A stretch of 64,000 nt of DNA from Sphingobium sp. (lineage in GTDB: Bacteria > Pseudomonadota > Alphaproteobacteria > Sphingomonadales > Sphingomonadaceae), in contig JAGRES010000003.1 in NCBI GenBank assembly GCA_020446425.1, positions 1 through 64,000 of the forward strand, in the 5' to 3' direction. The notes beneath the pieces were generated by a model. It did no database searches. It saw nothing but the letters and a program-made list of their open reading frames with translations, and had not been told where the DNA came from. Position 1 is the first letter of the stretch. Each line of letters begins with the position of its first letter. This document shows, one piece after another, positions 1 through 8,602 of this stretch. The position numbers were made by a program, and so were the translations under genes.

Positions 1-2
1 GA

Positions 3-1178
3 GAAGCACCCTTCAACTTCCAGAAGACCACGGCGACTGACGACTATCCCCTCTCGGGCGCTGAACGCCGGATGTGGGCCCGCATGCGCATGATGCCGAC
101 CGATATCTCGGACGTTTCCGCGCCGCTCTACAGCTACCTCCTCAACGGTCATGGACCCGAAGACGGGTTGGAATTTGCTTTCAATCCGGGTGAGCGGGTT
201 CGCCTGCGTTTCATCAATGGCGCGGCGATGACCTTTTTCAACGTGCGTATTCCCGGCCTTCCAATGAAGGTAATTGCGGCTGACGGTCAGGATGTTCGCC
301 CGGTCGAGGTCGACGAGTTCCAGATCGGCAATGCCGAGACCTACGATGTCATCGTCGAGCCGAACGGCGCAGACGCTTTCGCGATCGTCGCCGAGGCGAT
401 GGACCGTTCAGGCATGGGTGTCGCCATGCTGGCGAGCCGCCCCGGCGCGCGTGCCGACGTACCTCTGCTGCGCGATCCCCCTCTTCTGACGATGGCCGAT
501 ATGGGCATGAGTCACGGTTCGTCTGCCGACAGCATGGACCACGGCGGGATGGATCATGGTTCATCCGGCGCCGCTTCGGGCGCCATGGACAGCTCGATGG
601 ACATGGGCTCGATGTCGATGCGCGACACGTCACTGCTTCCGCCAAACGTGAAGGTCGGACCCGGCGTCGACATGGTTTCCATGAACCCAGTCGACCGCAT
701 GGGCGATCCCGGTATCGGCCTTGCCGGCGTTGGCCACCGCGTCCTCAACTACAGGCAGCTCGTGTCGGCGAATATGAACCCGGACATGCGCCGGCCGACG
801 CGGCTGAAGGAAATCCACCTGACCGGTAATATGGAACGGTACATGTGGTCGTTCGACGGCCAGAAGTTCTCCGCCGTCACCGACGATCCGATCCGTTTCG
901 CCTTCAATGAGCGGGTCCGGGTAAAGCTGGTCAACGACACGATGATGGCCCACCCGATCCACCTGCACGGGCATTTCTTCGAGCTGGTGAACGGTGCGCC
1001 GCATGGACATCAGCCATTGAAACACACGGTCATCGTCCAGCCGGGTGGCAGCGCGCAATTCGATCTGACGGCGAACGAGCCAGGCGACTGGGCGTTTCAC
1101 TGCCATCTCATCTACCACATGCACAACGGGATGTTTCAGGTCGTGACGGTCCGCCCGTTGCAGGGGGGGGAAGGCTGA
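3..1178 (+). CDS. copA: Multicopper oxidase CopA, C-terminal part (5' end outside window)
   Basis: Periplasmic copper-resistance multicopper oxidase of the CopA/PcoA family, which oxidises Cu(I) and sequesters copper. The reading frame is open to the left edge (codons from base 3), so the internal ATG at 72 is not the start; the signal peptide and first cupredoxin domain lie upstream. Visible are the middle cupredoxin domain and the C-terminal domain with both copper-ligand motifs: HPIHLHGHFF (bases 951-980) and HCHLIYHMHNGM (1098-1133), which supply type 1, 2 and 3 ligands. Between the domains lies a Met/His-rich insert (about bases 500-620) with MDHG-type repeats, a usual feature of CopA and a likely Cu(I)-binding segment. 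The stop overlaps the copB start (TGATG), implying translational coupling. Confidence 0.93.
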   Translation, partial: EAPFNFQKTTATDDYPLSGAERRMWARMRMMPTDISDVSAPLYSYLLNGHGPEDGLEFAFNPGERVRLRFINGAAMTFFNVRIPGLPMKVIAADGQDVRPVEVDEFQIGNAETYDVIVEPNGADAFAIVAEAMDRSGMGVAMLASRPGARADVPLLRDPPLLTMADMGMSHGSSADSMDHGGMDHGSSGAASGAMDSSMDMGSMSMRDTSLLPPNVKVGPGVDMVSMNPVDRMGDPGIGLAGVGHRVLNYRQLVSANMNPDMRRPTRLKEIHLTGNMERYMWSFDGQKFSAVTDDPIRFAFNERVRVKLVNDTMMAHPIHLHGHFFELVNGAPHGHQPLKHTVIVQPGGSAQFDLTANEPGDWAFHCHLIYHMHNGMFQVVTVRPLQGGEG

Positions 1179-2218
1179 TGCGAGCTGCAACTCTCCTCCT
1201 TTTCTCGCTCGCGGTGTTGCCCAGCGCGGCAATCGCGCAAGACCACCAGCATGACGCGCAAGCCACCAAAGAGAGCGAGGTCACAGCTCCTTCGCACACG
1301 CCCGCGGAACCTTCCGCCAGAGACGGTAGCGGCATGGATCATGGGACCATGGACCATTCTGCAATGAACCACGGGACGATGGGCCACGGCACGCCAGATA
1401 GTGGGATGATGGAACATGGGCCGATGGGGCATTCCGGTATGGAGCACTCCGCGATGCCAGATGATACGCCGATACCTCAGGGGCCGCCTCCGCCGGAAGC
1501 CTTCGAAGGCCCGGCCTTCGCCGCCGATGCTTTCGTCGGAGCTGAGAAAATGGCCGCGTCGCGCGCTTCGGTTGTCCGCGAAGTGAGCGGTCTGCCCGTC
1601 TTCTGGTTCCAGGCCGACCGCGCCGAATATCGCGCGCGCGAAGGTAAGGACGGATACCTCTGGGATGTTCAGGGCTATTACGGCGGTGATCTCGACAAGT
1701 TCTGGTTCAAGAGCGAAGGCGAAGGCAGCTTCGGCGAGAAGCCGGAAGCGGCCGAAGTGCAGGGATTGTGGAGCCATGCGATTGGCCCCTGGTGGGACCT
1801 TCAGCTAGGCGCCCGGCAGGATCTGACCGGGCCCGAACGTACCTATGCGGTTGTTGGCGTGCAGGGTCTCGCACCTTACCTGTTTGAAGTCGATGCCGCA
1901 GCGTTTCTCTCGTCAAAGGGCGATCTCAACGCGCGCGTTGAAGCGGAGCTTGACCAGCGGATTACCCAACGCCTGATCCTCCAGCCCCGCGTCGAATTGA
2001 ATCTATCAGCGCAGGATATTCCGGAGCTCGGCATAGGTGCCGGACTCGACACGGCCGAAGCAGGCCTGCGTCTGCGCTACGAATTTGCTCGCGAGTTCGC
2101 GCCTTACGTCGGCATCGAGCAGGAGTGGAAGCTGGGCGGAAGTGCGGATTATGCTCGCCAGCTCGGCGAAAGTACATCTGCGACCAATTTAGTCGTTGGC
2201 ATCAGGTTCTGGTTCTAA
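1178..2218 (+). CDS. copB: Copper resistance protein B (outer-membrane)
   Basis: 346-residue CopB/PcoB-type protein. A Sec signal peptide is clear (hydrophobic run then AIA-QD, about residues 1-20). Residues about 48-95 are a Met/His-rich stretch with repeats such as MDHGTMDH, MNHGTMGHG and MEHSAM, which is a probable copper-binding segment. The remaining roughly 230 residues have the alternating aromatic pattern of an outer-membrane beta-barrel and end in Phe (IRFWF), as barrel proteins often do. It starts by a 1-nt overlap with copA. The family is known to act with CopA in periplasmic copper sequestration. The CopB C-terminal domain is of normal length; the N-terminal Met/His segment is longer than in minimal homologues. 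Confidence 0.92.
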   Translation: MRAATLLLFSLAVLPSAAIAQDHQHDAQATKESEVTAPSHTPAEPSARDGSGMDHGTMDHSAMNHGTMGHGTPDSGMMEHGPMGHSGMEHSAMPDDTPIPQGPPPPEAFEGPAFAADAFVGAEKMAASRASVVREVSGLPVFWFQADRAEYRAREGKDGYLWDVQGYYGGDLDKFWFKSEGEGSFGEKPEAAEVQGLWSHAIGPWWDLQLGARQDLTGPERTYAVVGVQGLAPYLFEVDAAAFLSSKGDLNARVEAELDQRITQRLILQPRVELNLSAQDIPELGIGAGLDTAEAGLRLRYEFAREFAPYVGIEQEWKLGGSADYARQLGESTSATNLVVGIRFWF

Positions 2219-2357
2219 GAGATGTTTCCGAGGTTTTACGGTATGCTTTCCTCAAGAGCACATTCCTGACGACGGGCCAATTTAGGCATTTGGAAGTGGA
2301 TAGCCCGCTTTCTGCCTGTCATCACCAGAGGTCACTAAGGCTGCAGGGCCAGGAGCT

Positions 2358-2381
2358 CCATTGGTCTTGCCCGACCAATGG
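2358..2381 (+). promoter_or_regulatory. 9-bp perfect hairpin before the DUF305 gene
   Basis: CCATTGGTC (2358-2366), a six-base loop, then GACCAATGG (2373-2381). The right arm ends about ten bases before the purine-rich ribosome-binding region of the next gene. No T-run follows, so it is more likely an operator or mRNA structure than a terminator. Its function is not known. Confidence 0.4.
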
Positions 2382-2402
2382 CTGAGCCGGAGCAAGAGAA
2401 AT

Positions 2403-3035
2403 ATGAAAGCGCTTGCGGGCCTCTTGATTGCAATTTTGCACTTCGGACTCCTGTCAGGCTGCGGCCAGCAAGAGCCAAACAGGCCCGGTTCTTCGGACGC
2501 GTCCGCCAAGGCTGAGATCATGTCGCACGATCTTGGCCCTTTCTTTTCCGAAGAAACCGCCATGTACGATCGGATGCGGGCGGCCGTCGGCACGAACTCG
2601 GCCGATAGTTGGACCAGAATGATGATCGCGCATCACGAAGGAGGAGCGGCAATTTCGCGGATCGCATTGAGCGCGAACTTGCCGATGCAAGAAGCGCAGC
2701 TAGTCAGGCGAACCCTCGAAGAACAGGAGGAAGCAGTTGATACGCTACGCAGGTCGTTAGTCGACGGGATCCCAAGCGTTGACGATGCACTCATCTTTGT
2801 GGACCCCATTCAATCAACGCATGACGAGACGATGGCGATATTCGGGTCCGATGTATTCGAAGTCTGGCTCCGCAAAATGATCGGACACCACCGCGGCGCG
2901 ATCGGGATGTGCGACGTATTGTTGCGTCAGAACGGCCTGGACCCAGAGACCGCGCTACTAGTCCGGTGGCTGAGGGCCAAACAGGTCAGCGAGATGGGCG
3001 TGCTCGAGAAAGCTCTCGATCAACTCGGAAGATGA
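2403..3035 (+). CDS. DUF305 family lipoprotein
   Basis: 210-residue protein with a lipoprotein signal (LLSGC lipobox, Cys about residue 20), so it is probably anchored on the periplasmic face of a membrane. The ATG at 2403 is chosen because GGAGC lies about 8 nt upstream and the signal sequence starts there; an upstream in-frame start at 2361 would put a basic leader before the signal. The mature part has two copies of the DUF305 helical signature, with paired His: MMIAHHEGGA and MIGHHRGAI. DUF305 is a ferritin-like/four-helix fold frequently found beside copper-resistance genes; metal binding by the HH motifs is inferred. It probably handles periplasmic copper together with CopA and CopB. 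Confidence 0.85.
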   Translation: MKALAGLLIAILHFGLLSGCGQQEPNRPGSSDASAKAEIMSHDLGPFFSEETAMYDRMRAAVGTNSADSWTRMMIAHHEGGAAISRIALSANLPMQEAQLVRRTLEEQEEAVDTLRRSLVDGIPSVDDALIFVDPIQSTHDETMAIFGSDVFEVWLRKMIGHHRGAIGMCDVLLRQNGLDPETALLVRWLRAKQVSEMGVLEKALDQLGR

Positions 3036-3056
3036 TCACTTGAAAAGATCGAGCGG

Positions 3057-3117
3057 AATCACTGGTCTGTTTCAATTTGCAGCGCCTTTCCGGAGAGCTG
3101 CGATCCAGCCAGTGATT
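3057..3117. repeat. Spaced 9-bp inverted repeat
   Basis: AATCACTGG (3057-3065) and CCAGTGATT (3109-3117) flank 43 bases in the gap between the DUF305 gene and the permease gene. The match extends imperfectly into GCG on the outer side. It may form a long stem or a pair of protein-binding sites; no T-run follows. Confidence 0.3.
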
Positions 3118-3155
3118 CGCTTCCCTTCGGCAGGCGACGAGGTCACCCTCGCCCG

Positions 3156-4373
3156 ATGAACCGTGCAGATACCTTTGTCATAGTGGGCTCCCTTCTTGCG
3201 CTCGCGTTGCTGTTTACGCCGAGGCTGAAGGCAAGCAGGGTGTGGCGTGCGACGCTGACGCCCCTGGCTTCGATTATTGGCAGCGGCTTTCTCATCATCG
3301 GCCCGATCCTCGTCAGCCATTTCGGTCGGATGGCATTGATTCCGATGATAATTCTTTGCCTGACCGGATATGCGTTTGGTTCGGCAGTCCGTTACAACAT
3401 TGCGTCCATCGCGCGAGAAGAAGGCGCTACCACCTCTTCCCCTCAAAAGCTTGAGGCAGTTGCTTCCTGGTCGCTTGCAATAGCCTACGCAATATCCGTC
3501 ACATATTATCTCAACCTTTTTGGTTCATTTGCAGCGCGCATCGTCGGAACAGACACCGGTCAACTCGGCAGGGTAATTACTTCTGCCGTATTCCTCGCAA
3601 TTCTTGTCGCCGGCTTCTTGCGAGGCTTCTCAATGCTCGAACGGATGGAACGCGTTTCCGTCAGCATTAAGCTCGCCGTCATAGCAGGTTTGCTACTGGG
3701 ACTTTCAGCCTATCTCGCGGGAATGTGGCAATCGGGCGAGCTTCCCGAAATCCGGGCGCACTGGAGTGTATGGCAAGGCCTGCCCCTCGTCCTCGGGCTT
3801 CTCATTACGGTTCAGGGCTTCGAAACCTCAAGATACCTGGGCGATTCATATCCGCCCGCAATTCGAATTCGCTCGATGCTGCTTGCCCAGATAATCGCCT
3901 TTGCAATCTACCTTATCTATGTTTCCTTGCTCTCAACCGGCTTTCCTATGGCGAGCGTGCCGATCAGCGAAACCGCCATCATCGACCTGATGGCAAGAGT
4001 TTCCGAACTGCTCCCCATCCTGCTGATCATCGCGGCGTTGAGCTCACAATTCAGTGCCGCTCTAGCGGTTACGGGCAGTTCTGGCGGGCTCGTTGAAGAG
4101 CTGACCCATGGCAGGGTCGTGCCCCGGAATGGTTATGTACTCATTGTTTTCGCGGGCCTGCTCCTGACGTGGCTGTCCGATGTCTTCTCGATCATCAGCT
4201 TCGCATCGCGCGCCTTCGCACTCTACTATGCGCTGCAATCTGCAATCGCAGCGAAGAGAGCCTGGAATGGCGAGAGACTTGCCCTGCCTCGCTTTCTGCG
4301 CGCGGCCTTCTTCTCAGCGTTATGCCTGTCAGGACTTCTGGTGCTTACTCTTGGCGTGCCCGTCGACGCTTAG
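3156..4373 (+). CDS. APC-superfamily-like integral membrane protein
   Basis: 405 residues, almost entirely hydrophobic, with about eleven to twelve predicted membrane segments. The region around residues 35-60 (LASIIGSGFLIIGP) resembles the broken first helix of amino-acid/polyamine/organocation transporters, where a Gly-rich break binds substrate. No precise family or substrate is recognised. It lies between copper-handling genes, so a role in metal or stress physiology is possible, but sphingomonad accessory islands also carry unrelated permeases. The start at 3156 has only a weak upstream GAGG and is uncertain. A cation/amino-acid permease is the safest description. Confidence 0.6.
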   Translation: MNRADTFVIVGSLLALALLFTPRLKASRVWRATLTPLASIIGSGFLIIGPILVSHFGRMALIPMIILCLTGYAFGSAVRYNIASIAREEGATTSSPQKLEAVASWSLAIAYAISVTYYLNLFGSFAARIVGTDTGQLGRVITSAVFLAILVAGFLRGFSMLERMERVSVSIKLAVIAGLLLGLSAYLAGMWQSGELPEIRAHWSVWQGLPLVLGLLITVQGFETSRYLGDSYPPAIRIRSMLLAQIIAFAIYLIYVSLLSTGFPMASVPISETAIIDLMARVSELLPILLIIAALSSQFSAALAVTGSSGGLVEELTHGRVVPRNGYVLIVFAGLLLTWLSDVFSIISFASRAFALYYALQSAIAAKRAWNGERLALPRFLRAAFFSALCLSGLLVLTLGVPVDA

Positions 4374-4530
4374 TATCCTGGCGTCTTTCGAGGGGACACG
4401 CCCGACTATGGCAGGCAAGAGCATCTCGCTCGACGTTGCCCAACTCCCGTTCATTCGTCCGTGTAATCAGATTGTCGTTCGCGCGTCTGTTATTGAGCAG
4501 GCGAAAGTCCTGGTTCCAATGGAGGCAAGA

Positions 4531-4701
4531 ATGAACGAGCGTACCAGTCATCAACAAGAGCACGGCAAACGGGCGGCAAGCTGCTGTGGTGCAAGCAAGC
4601 CGGCAAAACCGCAATCCGAAGTTGCAGGCTCAAGTCACATGAAACATCCGAAGACTGTCGGGGACGCAAGCCACCGCGGCTGTTGCTGTTCGCATAATTA
4701 G
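4531..4701 (+). CDS. Small Cys/His-rich putative metal-binding peptide
   Basis: 56 codons starting at an ATG with a strong GGAGG five bases upstream (4521-4525). That signal marks this internal ATG, rather than longer readings of the same frame, as the start. The peptide is hydrophilic with no signal sequence. It has a CCG pair at residues 18-19, three consecutive Cys at 51-53 (GCCCSHN), and six His (7, 11, 36, 39, 48, 55). It lies directly before the P1B-ATPase gene, 72 nt upstream of its start. I recognise no named family; the composition and position suggest a cytosolic copper (or other soft metal) buffer or chaperone that hands metal to the pump. That function is inferred. Confidence 0.6.
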   Translation: MNERTSHQQEHGKRAASCCGASKPAKPQSEVAGSSHMKHPKTVGDASHRGCCCSHN

Positions 4702-4773
4702 GATCCGGGTTGTTGCTGAGTATTTGCTTCAATCAACATCGGAAGAGAGAGATCGGCAGTATCTCACCTCCCG

Positions 4774-7251
4774 ATGCCCGGATTGCGCTCGATAACGCAG
4801 CTGAGCAGCGTTAGAATGGTGAAGTCCCGGATTCCTCGGAGCAGTGCCTTGCGAACCGTCACCCTTGAAGTTCATGGCATGTCGCAATGCCTTGACCATC
4901 TCGCTATCGAGAAACGGCTTGGCAGGCTGCCGGGCGTGTCGAATGCGCAAGCAAGTCCAGCGTCTGAAAGTGTAACGATCACCTTCGACGATGCCCTGAC
5001 AAATATCGCCAGCCTCACGGGCGCGATCCGCAATTGCGGCTTTCATTGCCGCGGAAGGCTTGTCCCGCGCCACATCTGCGTTCCGGACTCCGCGGTCTCT
5101 CCGAAGGAGGGGGCGGGTGACACCCCCGGTGCCGCACCGGTGCATGTGCATGCCCGAGCCGCAATCGCCGGCCCGCAAGACGCCGCGCGGGAACCATTGC
5201 ACGACAGCATGGCCCATGAAATGGGCCATGGCGCGGGCATGGACATGGCCGCGATGGCGCGCGACATGCGCAACCGCTTTTTCGTCAGCCTGATCTTCTC
5301 CATCCCGATATTTGCCCTCTCGCCCATGGGCATGGATCGGCCCCTGCTGAAACCGCTGTTCGGGCTCAGTCTGGAGATGAACCTGTTCCTGCTTGCGACA
5401 GCGGCGATCCTTTATCCGGCCTGGCCGTTCGCCGTCGCGGCCATTCGCGCGCTGAGGAACGGGATCCTCAACATGGCGGTACTGGTTTTGCTCAGCGTCG
5501 GGACCGGATATCTCTTCAGCCTCGGTTCGACCTTCTTCTTCGAGGGCGAGCAATTCTACGAAGCTTCGGCCGTGCTGCTGGTCTTTATCCTGCTCGGCCA
5601 CTGGCTCGAGATGCGTGCGCGTGCCGGCGCCTCCGAGGCTATCCGCAAGCTCATGGATCTCGCCCCACCGATGGCGACCGTATTGCGTGACGGCAAGGAA
5701 ATCGAGCTGCCGACCGCTGAGGTGCTGGTCGGCGACATCGTTCTTATCCGTCCCGGCAACAAGATCCCGGTCGACGGCGAAATCGTCGAAGGCAAGTCCG
5801 AAATAGACGAGTCCATGCTCACCGGTGAGTCGATGCCCGTATCCAAGGGCCCCGGCGACACTGTCATCGGTGCTACCATCAACCGTAGTGGTAGCTTTCG
5901 CTACCGCGCGACCAAGGTCGGAGCAGACACGGCACTCGCCCAAATCGTCAAGCTCGTTCAGGAGGCGCAGAATTCCAAGGCTCCGGCACAATTACTAGCT
6001 GACCGGGCTTCGCAATGGTTAGTGCTGGCTGCCATCGCGATTGGACTGGCGACCTTCGCATTCTGGTATTTCGTCTTCGGCAGCAGCCTGTTGTTTGCTC
6101 TCACGCTGACAATCACGGTGTTCGTCATAGCCTGTCCGGACGCTCTTGGACTGGCGACCCCTATGGCGGTCATGGTGGGAACGGGCCTCGGCGCCACGCA
6201 TGGCATCCTCTTCAAGAATGCGGGCGCGCTGGAGGACGCAACCAAGCTCGACGCCATCATCTTCGACAAGACTGGCACGCTGACCATGGGCCAGCCGAAG
6301 GTGGTCGAAGTCGTCGCCGCCGAAGGAATTTCTCAGGACGAGGTTCTTCGCAATGCCGGTGCGGTTGAGCGCAATTCGGAGCACCCGCTCGCGCTTGCGA
6401 TCCTCGAACGAGCGGTGAACATTACGCTTCCGACTGCACGTGATTTCACGAACATCGAAGGCAAAGGCGCAACCGCGTATGTCGAAGGCGTAAGCGTAGT
6501 GATTGGCAATCGCCGCGTCATGGAAGATGCAGCCATCGTAATGGGCGCACTTGCCGATACCGCTGAGCGGCTGAAGGGCGACGGGCGCACGGTCGTCCAC
6601 GTTGCGCGCGCGAATGAGCTGCTTGGCCTGATCGCGATTGCTGACGCTCCAAGGCCCTCCGCCAAGAGCACCGTTGCGGCTCTGCGCGGGCGTGGCGTCA
6701 AGGTTGCCATGCTCACGGGGGACAACGAGGGTACGGCTAAGCGCATTGCCGGCGAATTGGGCATCGAAATCGTTCTCGCAGACGTGCTGCCCGGCCAGAA
6801 GGCCGAAAAGGTCAAGGCGATGCAGGTACAAGGGCTGCGCGTCGGCATGGTTGGTGACGGGGTCAACGACGCTCCTGCCCTGACCCAGGCAGATGTCGGG
6901 TTCGCGATAGGTGCGGGCACCGATGTGGCGATGGAGAGCGCCGACGTCGTCCTGATGAAAAGCGACCCCTTCGACGTTGTCGGGGCGATCAGGCTTTCGC
7001 ATGCGACACTCAGAAAGATGCACCAGAACCTCTGGTGGGCAGTCGCTTACAATGTGATTGCTTTCCCGCTTGCTGCTGGCATCCTCTATCCCGTTCTCTT
7101 GAGCCCGGCGATTGCCGCCCTCGCAATGTCGGGCAGTTCGGCGCTCGTGGCAATCAACGCACTTCTGCTCAAGCGCACGAAGCTTGAAGCGGATAACCGC
7201 ACCTCGATCCTGCTATCGCAAGCTGAAGCGCTGGGCGCGCAGGAGGCCTGA
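4774..7251 (+). CDS. P1B-type heavy-metal ATPase with CPD motif (probable copper exporter)
   Basis: 825-residue inner-membrane cation pump. An N-terminal HMA-like domain (about residues 28-95) has only one of the usual two Cys: GMSQCLDH, Cys39. A His/Met-rich linker follows ([22 protein letters not shown]). Core motifs are complete: TGES 350-353, phosphorylation site DKTGT 498-502, HP 537-538, and hinge GDGVNDAP 694-701. The metal-site motif in the sixth helix is CPD (454-456), not the CPC or CPH of described copper pumps. The seventh and eighth helices carry AYN and MSGSS, resembling Cu(I)-pump signatures. Copper is the likely substrate from context. The sigma-factor gene starts 1 nt after its stop. 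No good ribosome-binding site is seen at 4774; ATG 4816 is an alternative. Confidence 0.92.
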   Translation: MPGLRSITQLSSVRMVKSRIPRSSALRTVTLEVHGMSQCLDHLAIEKRLGRLPGVSNAQASPASESVTITFDDALTNIASLTGAIRNCGFHCRGRLVPRHICVPDSAVSPKEGAGDTPGAAPVHVHARAAIAGPQDAAREPLHDSMAHEMGHGAGMDMAAMARDMRNRFFVSLIFSIPIFALSPMGMDRPLLKPLFGLSLEMNLFLLATAAILYPAWPFAVAAIRALRNGILNMAVLVLLSVGTGYLFSLGSTFFFEGEQFYEASAVLLVFILLGHWLEMRARAGASEAIRKLMDLAPPMATVLRDGKEIELPTAEVLVGDIVLIRPGNKIPVDGEIVEGKSEIDESMLTGESMPVSKGPGDTVIGATINRSGSFRYRATKVGADTALAQIVKLVQEAQNSKAPAQLLADRASQWLVLAAIAIGLATFAFWYFVFGSSLLFALTLTITVFVIACPDALGLATPMAVMVGTGLGATHGILFKNAGALEDATKLDAIIFDKTGTLTMGQPKVVEVVAAEGISQDEVLRNAGAVERNSEHPLALAILERAVNITLPTARDFTNIEGKGATAYVEGVSVVIGNRRVMEDAAIVMGALADTAERLKGDGRTVVHVARANELLGLIAIADAPRPSAKSTVAALRGRGVKVAMLTGDNEGTAKRIAGELGIEIVLADVLPGQKAEKVKAMQVQGLRVGMVGDGVNDAPALTQADVGFAIGAGTDVAMESADVVLMKSDPFDVVGAIRLSHATLRKMHQNLWWAVAYNVIAFPLAAGILYPVLLSPAIAALAMSGSSALVAINALLLKRTKLEADNRTSILLSQAEALGAQEA

Positions 7252-7252
7252 A

Positions 7253-7876
7253 GTGAGCAGCGGACTTGAACCTAGCGAAGAACCATCGGCCAACCGCGAC
7301 CCGAAGGACGCAGCGGTTCGACAAGCGCTCGTCGAAAGCCACCAGGATCTTGCCCGATTTCTGCAACGTCGCCTGGGCAACGCCGACGAAGCCGAGGACG
7401 TCTTGCAGCGATTTATCCTGAAAGCGATTGAACGCTCGGAAGACCTGAGAGATGTGAAGGCCGTGCGGGGCTGGCTAAGCCGTGTGCTCGCAACAACGAT
7501 TGTCGACCATCAGCGCGCAGCGGCAAGGCGAAGGAAGCGCGAGCAGCTAGCCGATCCGGCAAATATCGCCGAAATGGACGAGACCTCCATCGAACCCGAT
7601 ATGGAAATCGACGAGGCAATTTGTCATTGCTTGTACAAGCTGTTGCCAACCTTGGAGCCCGAATATGCCCAGCTCATCTGGCGTGTCGATCTGCTTGGAG
7701 AGGCGCGCAAGACTGTTGCGCAGGAAATCGGGGTCTCGGCCAACAATCTGACCGTCCGGCTGCACCGCGCCCGCCAGGCTCTAAAGCAGAGACTCGAAGA
7801 GTTGTGCCGTATCTGCGCCATCCACGGCTTCATGGACTGCGGTTGCGAGAATGCCGGGCAGCTGGGACAGCCTTAA
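7253..7876 (+). CDS. ECF-type RNA polymerase sigma factor with Cys-rich C-terminus
   Basis: 207 residues from a GTG at 7253 with GGAGG six bases upstream (7242-7246). The ATPase stop is at 7249-7251, so the two are coupled. The sigma region 2 helices (about residues 20-90, including ADEAEDVLQRFILKAIERSE and the WLSRVLATTIVDHQR segment) and region 4 HTH (about 125-185, KTVAQEIGVSANNLTVRLHRAR) are clear. The tail after region 4 is Cys-rich: a CxxC (CRIC), then CGC near the end. The CorE family of Myxococcus uses a Cys-rich tail as a copper-responsive switch and has no anti-sigma factor; none is seen here either. It is inferred to be the copper-responsive activator of this block. Confidence 0.85.
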   Translation: MSSGLEPSEEPSANRDPKDAAVRQALVESHQDLARFLQRRLGNADEAEDVLQRFILKAIERSEDLRDVKAVRGWLSRVLATTIVDHQRAAARRRKREQLADPANIAEMDETSIEPDMEIDEAICHCLYKLLPTLEPEYAQLIWRVDLLGEARKTVAQEIGVSANNLTVRLHRARQALKQRLEELCRICAIHGFMDCGCENAGQLGQP

Positions 7877-7877
7877 G

Positions 7878-8558
7878 ATGAGAGAATTGCGCGGAAAGCC
7901 GATTATCACTCTCACTCTCAATCCTTCGATCGATGCATCTTCCCAGGCAAATGAAGTAAGGCCGATCCACAAGATCCGTACCTCCGGCGAACGTTTCGAT
8001 CCCGGTGGAGGCGGGATAAACGTCGCCCGGATCGTCCGCGAGCTAGGAGCCGAAACCAGGGCAATCTACCTCGCGGGCGGCGCAACTGGCGGGACATTCA
8101 ACGAACTGCTGGACGCGGCATCGATACCCCGGCTACCCGTCGCGATCGCGGGACACACGCGCATCTGCCATGCAGTCTATGAACATTCGACGCATCTGGA
8201 ATACCGGTTCGTCTCGACCGGACCAACGGTCGAGGATGCGGAGTGGCGTAGCTTGCTCGGCTGCCTGGAAGAAGTAGACTGCGATTACCTCGTTGCAAGC
8301 GGGAGCTTGCCGATGGGTGTGCCGGTCGATTTCTATGCAATGGTTGCAAGGTTGGCCCGGAAGAAGGGCATTCGGCTCGTCCTGGACAGCTCGGGCGAGG
8401 CCCTCTCGGCGGGTCTTGAGGAAGACGCGTTCCTTTATGGTATGTCGGCTGGCGCAGCCACGGCAATGACACCTGGAACCGAGCTCTGCGCGCGCGCGGA
8501 TGTCGAGCGCATCTATTCAGAACTGAGACGACCTTCGCCCAAGCAAGGTCAGCCGTGA
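7878..8558 (+). pseudogene. pfkB: PfkB-type phosphofructokinase with internal in-frame deletion
   Basis: 226 residues, against about 310 for PfkB/1-phosphofructokinase sugar kinases. The N-terminal half is well preserved: NPSID, sugar-binding GGGGINVAR, AGGATG, ASGSLP, and DSSGEALSAGLEE. The sequence then jumps directly to the last helix (LYGMSAGAATAMTPGTELC). About 85-95 residues are missing, including the nucleotide-binding segment and the GAGD motif that holds the catalytic Asp and anion hole. The reading frame is intact across the junction. It should be unable to phosphorylate fructose 6-phosphate. The start is 2 nt after the sigma-factor stop, with GGGACAG upstream, so it still sits in the operon. 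It could instead be a retained non-catalytic sugar-phosphate-binding protein. Confidence 0.8.
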
Positions 8559-8602
8559 CGCGCGGCTTGGAAGTGGGGAAGCGGGAACTGACGGAGGACA
8601 GG

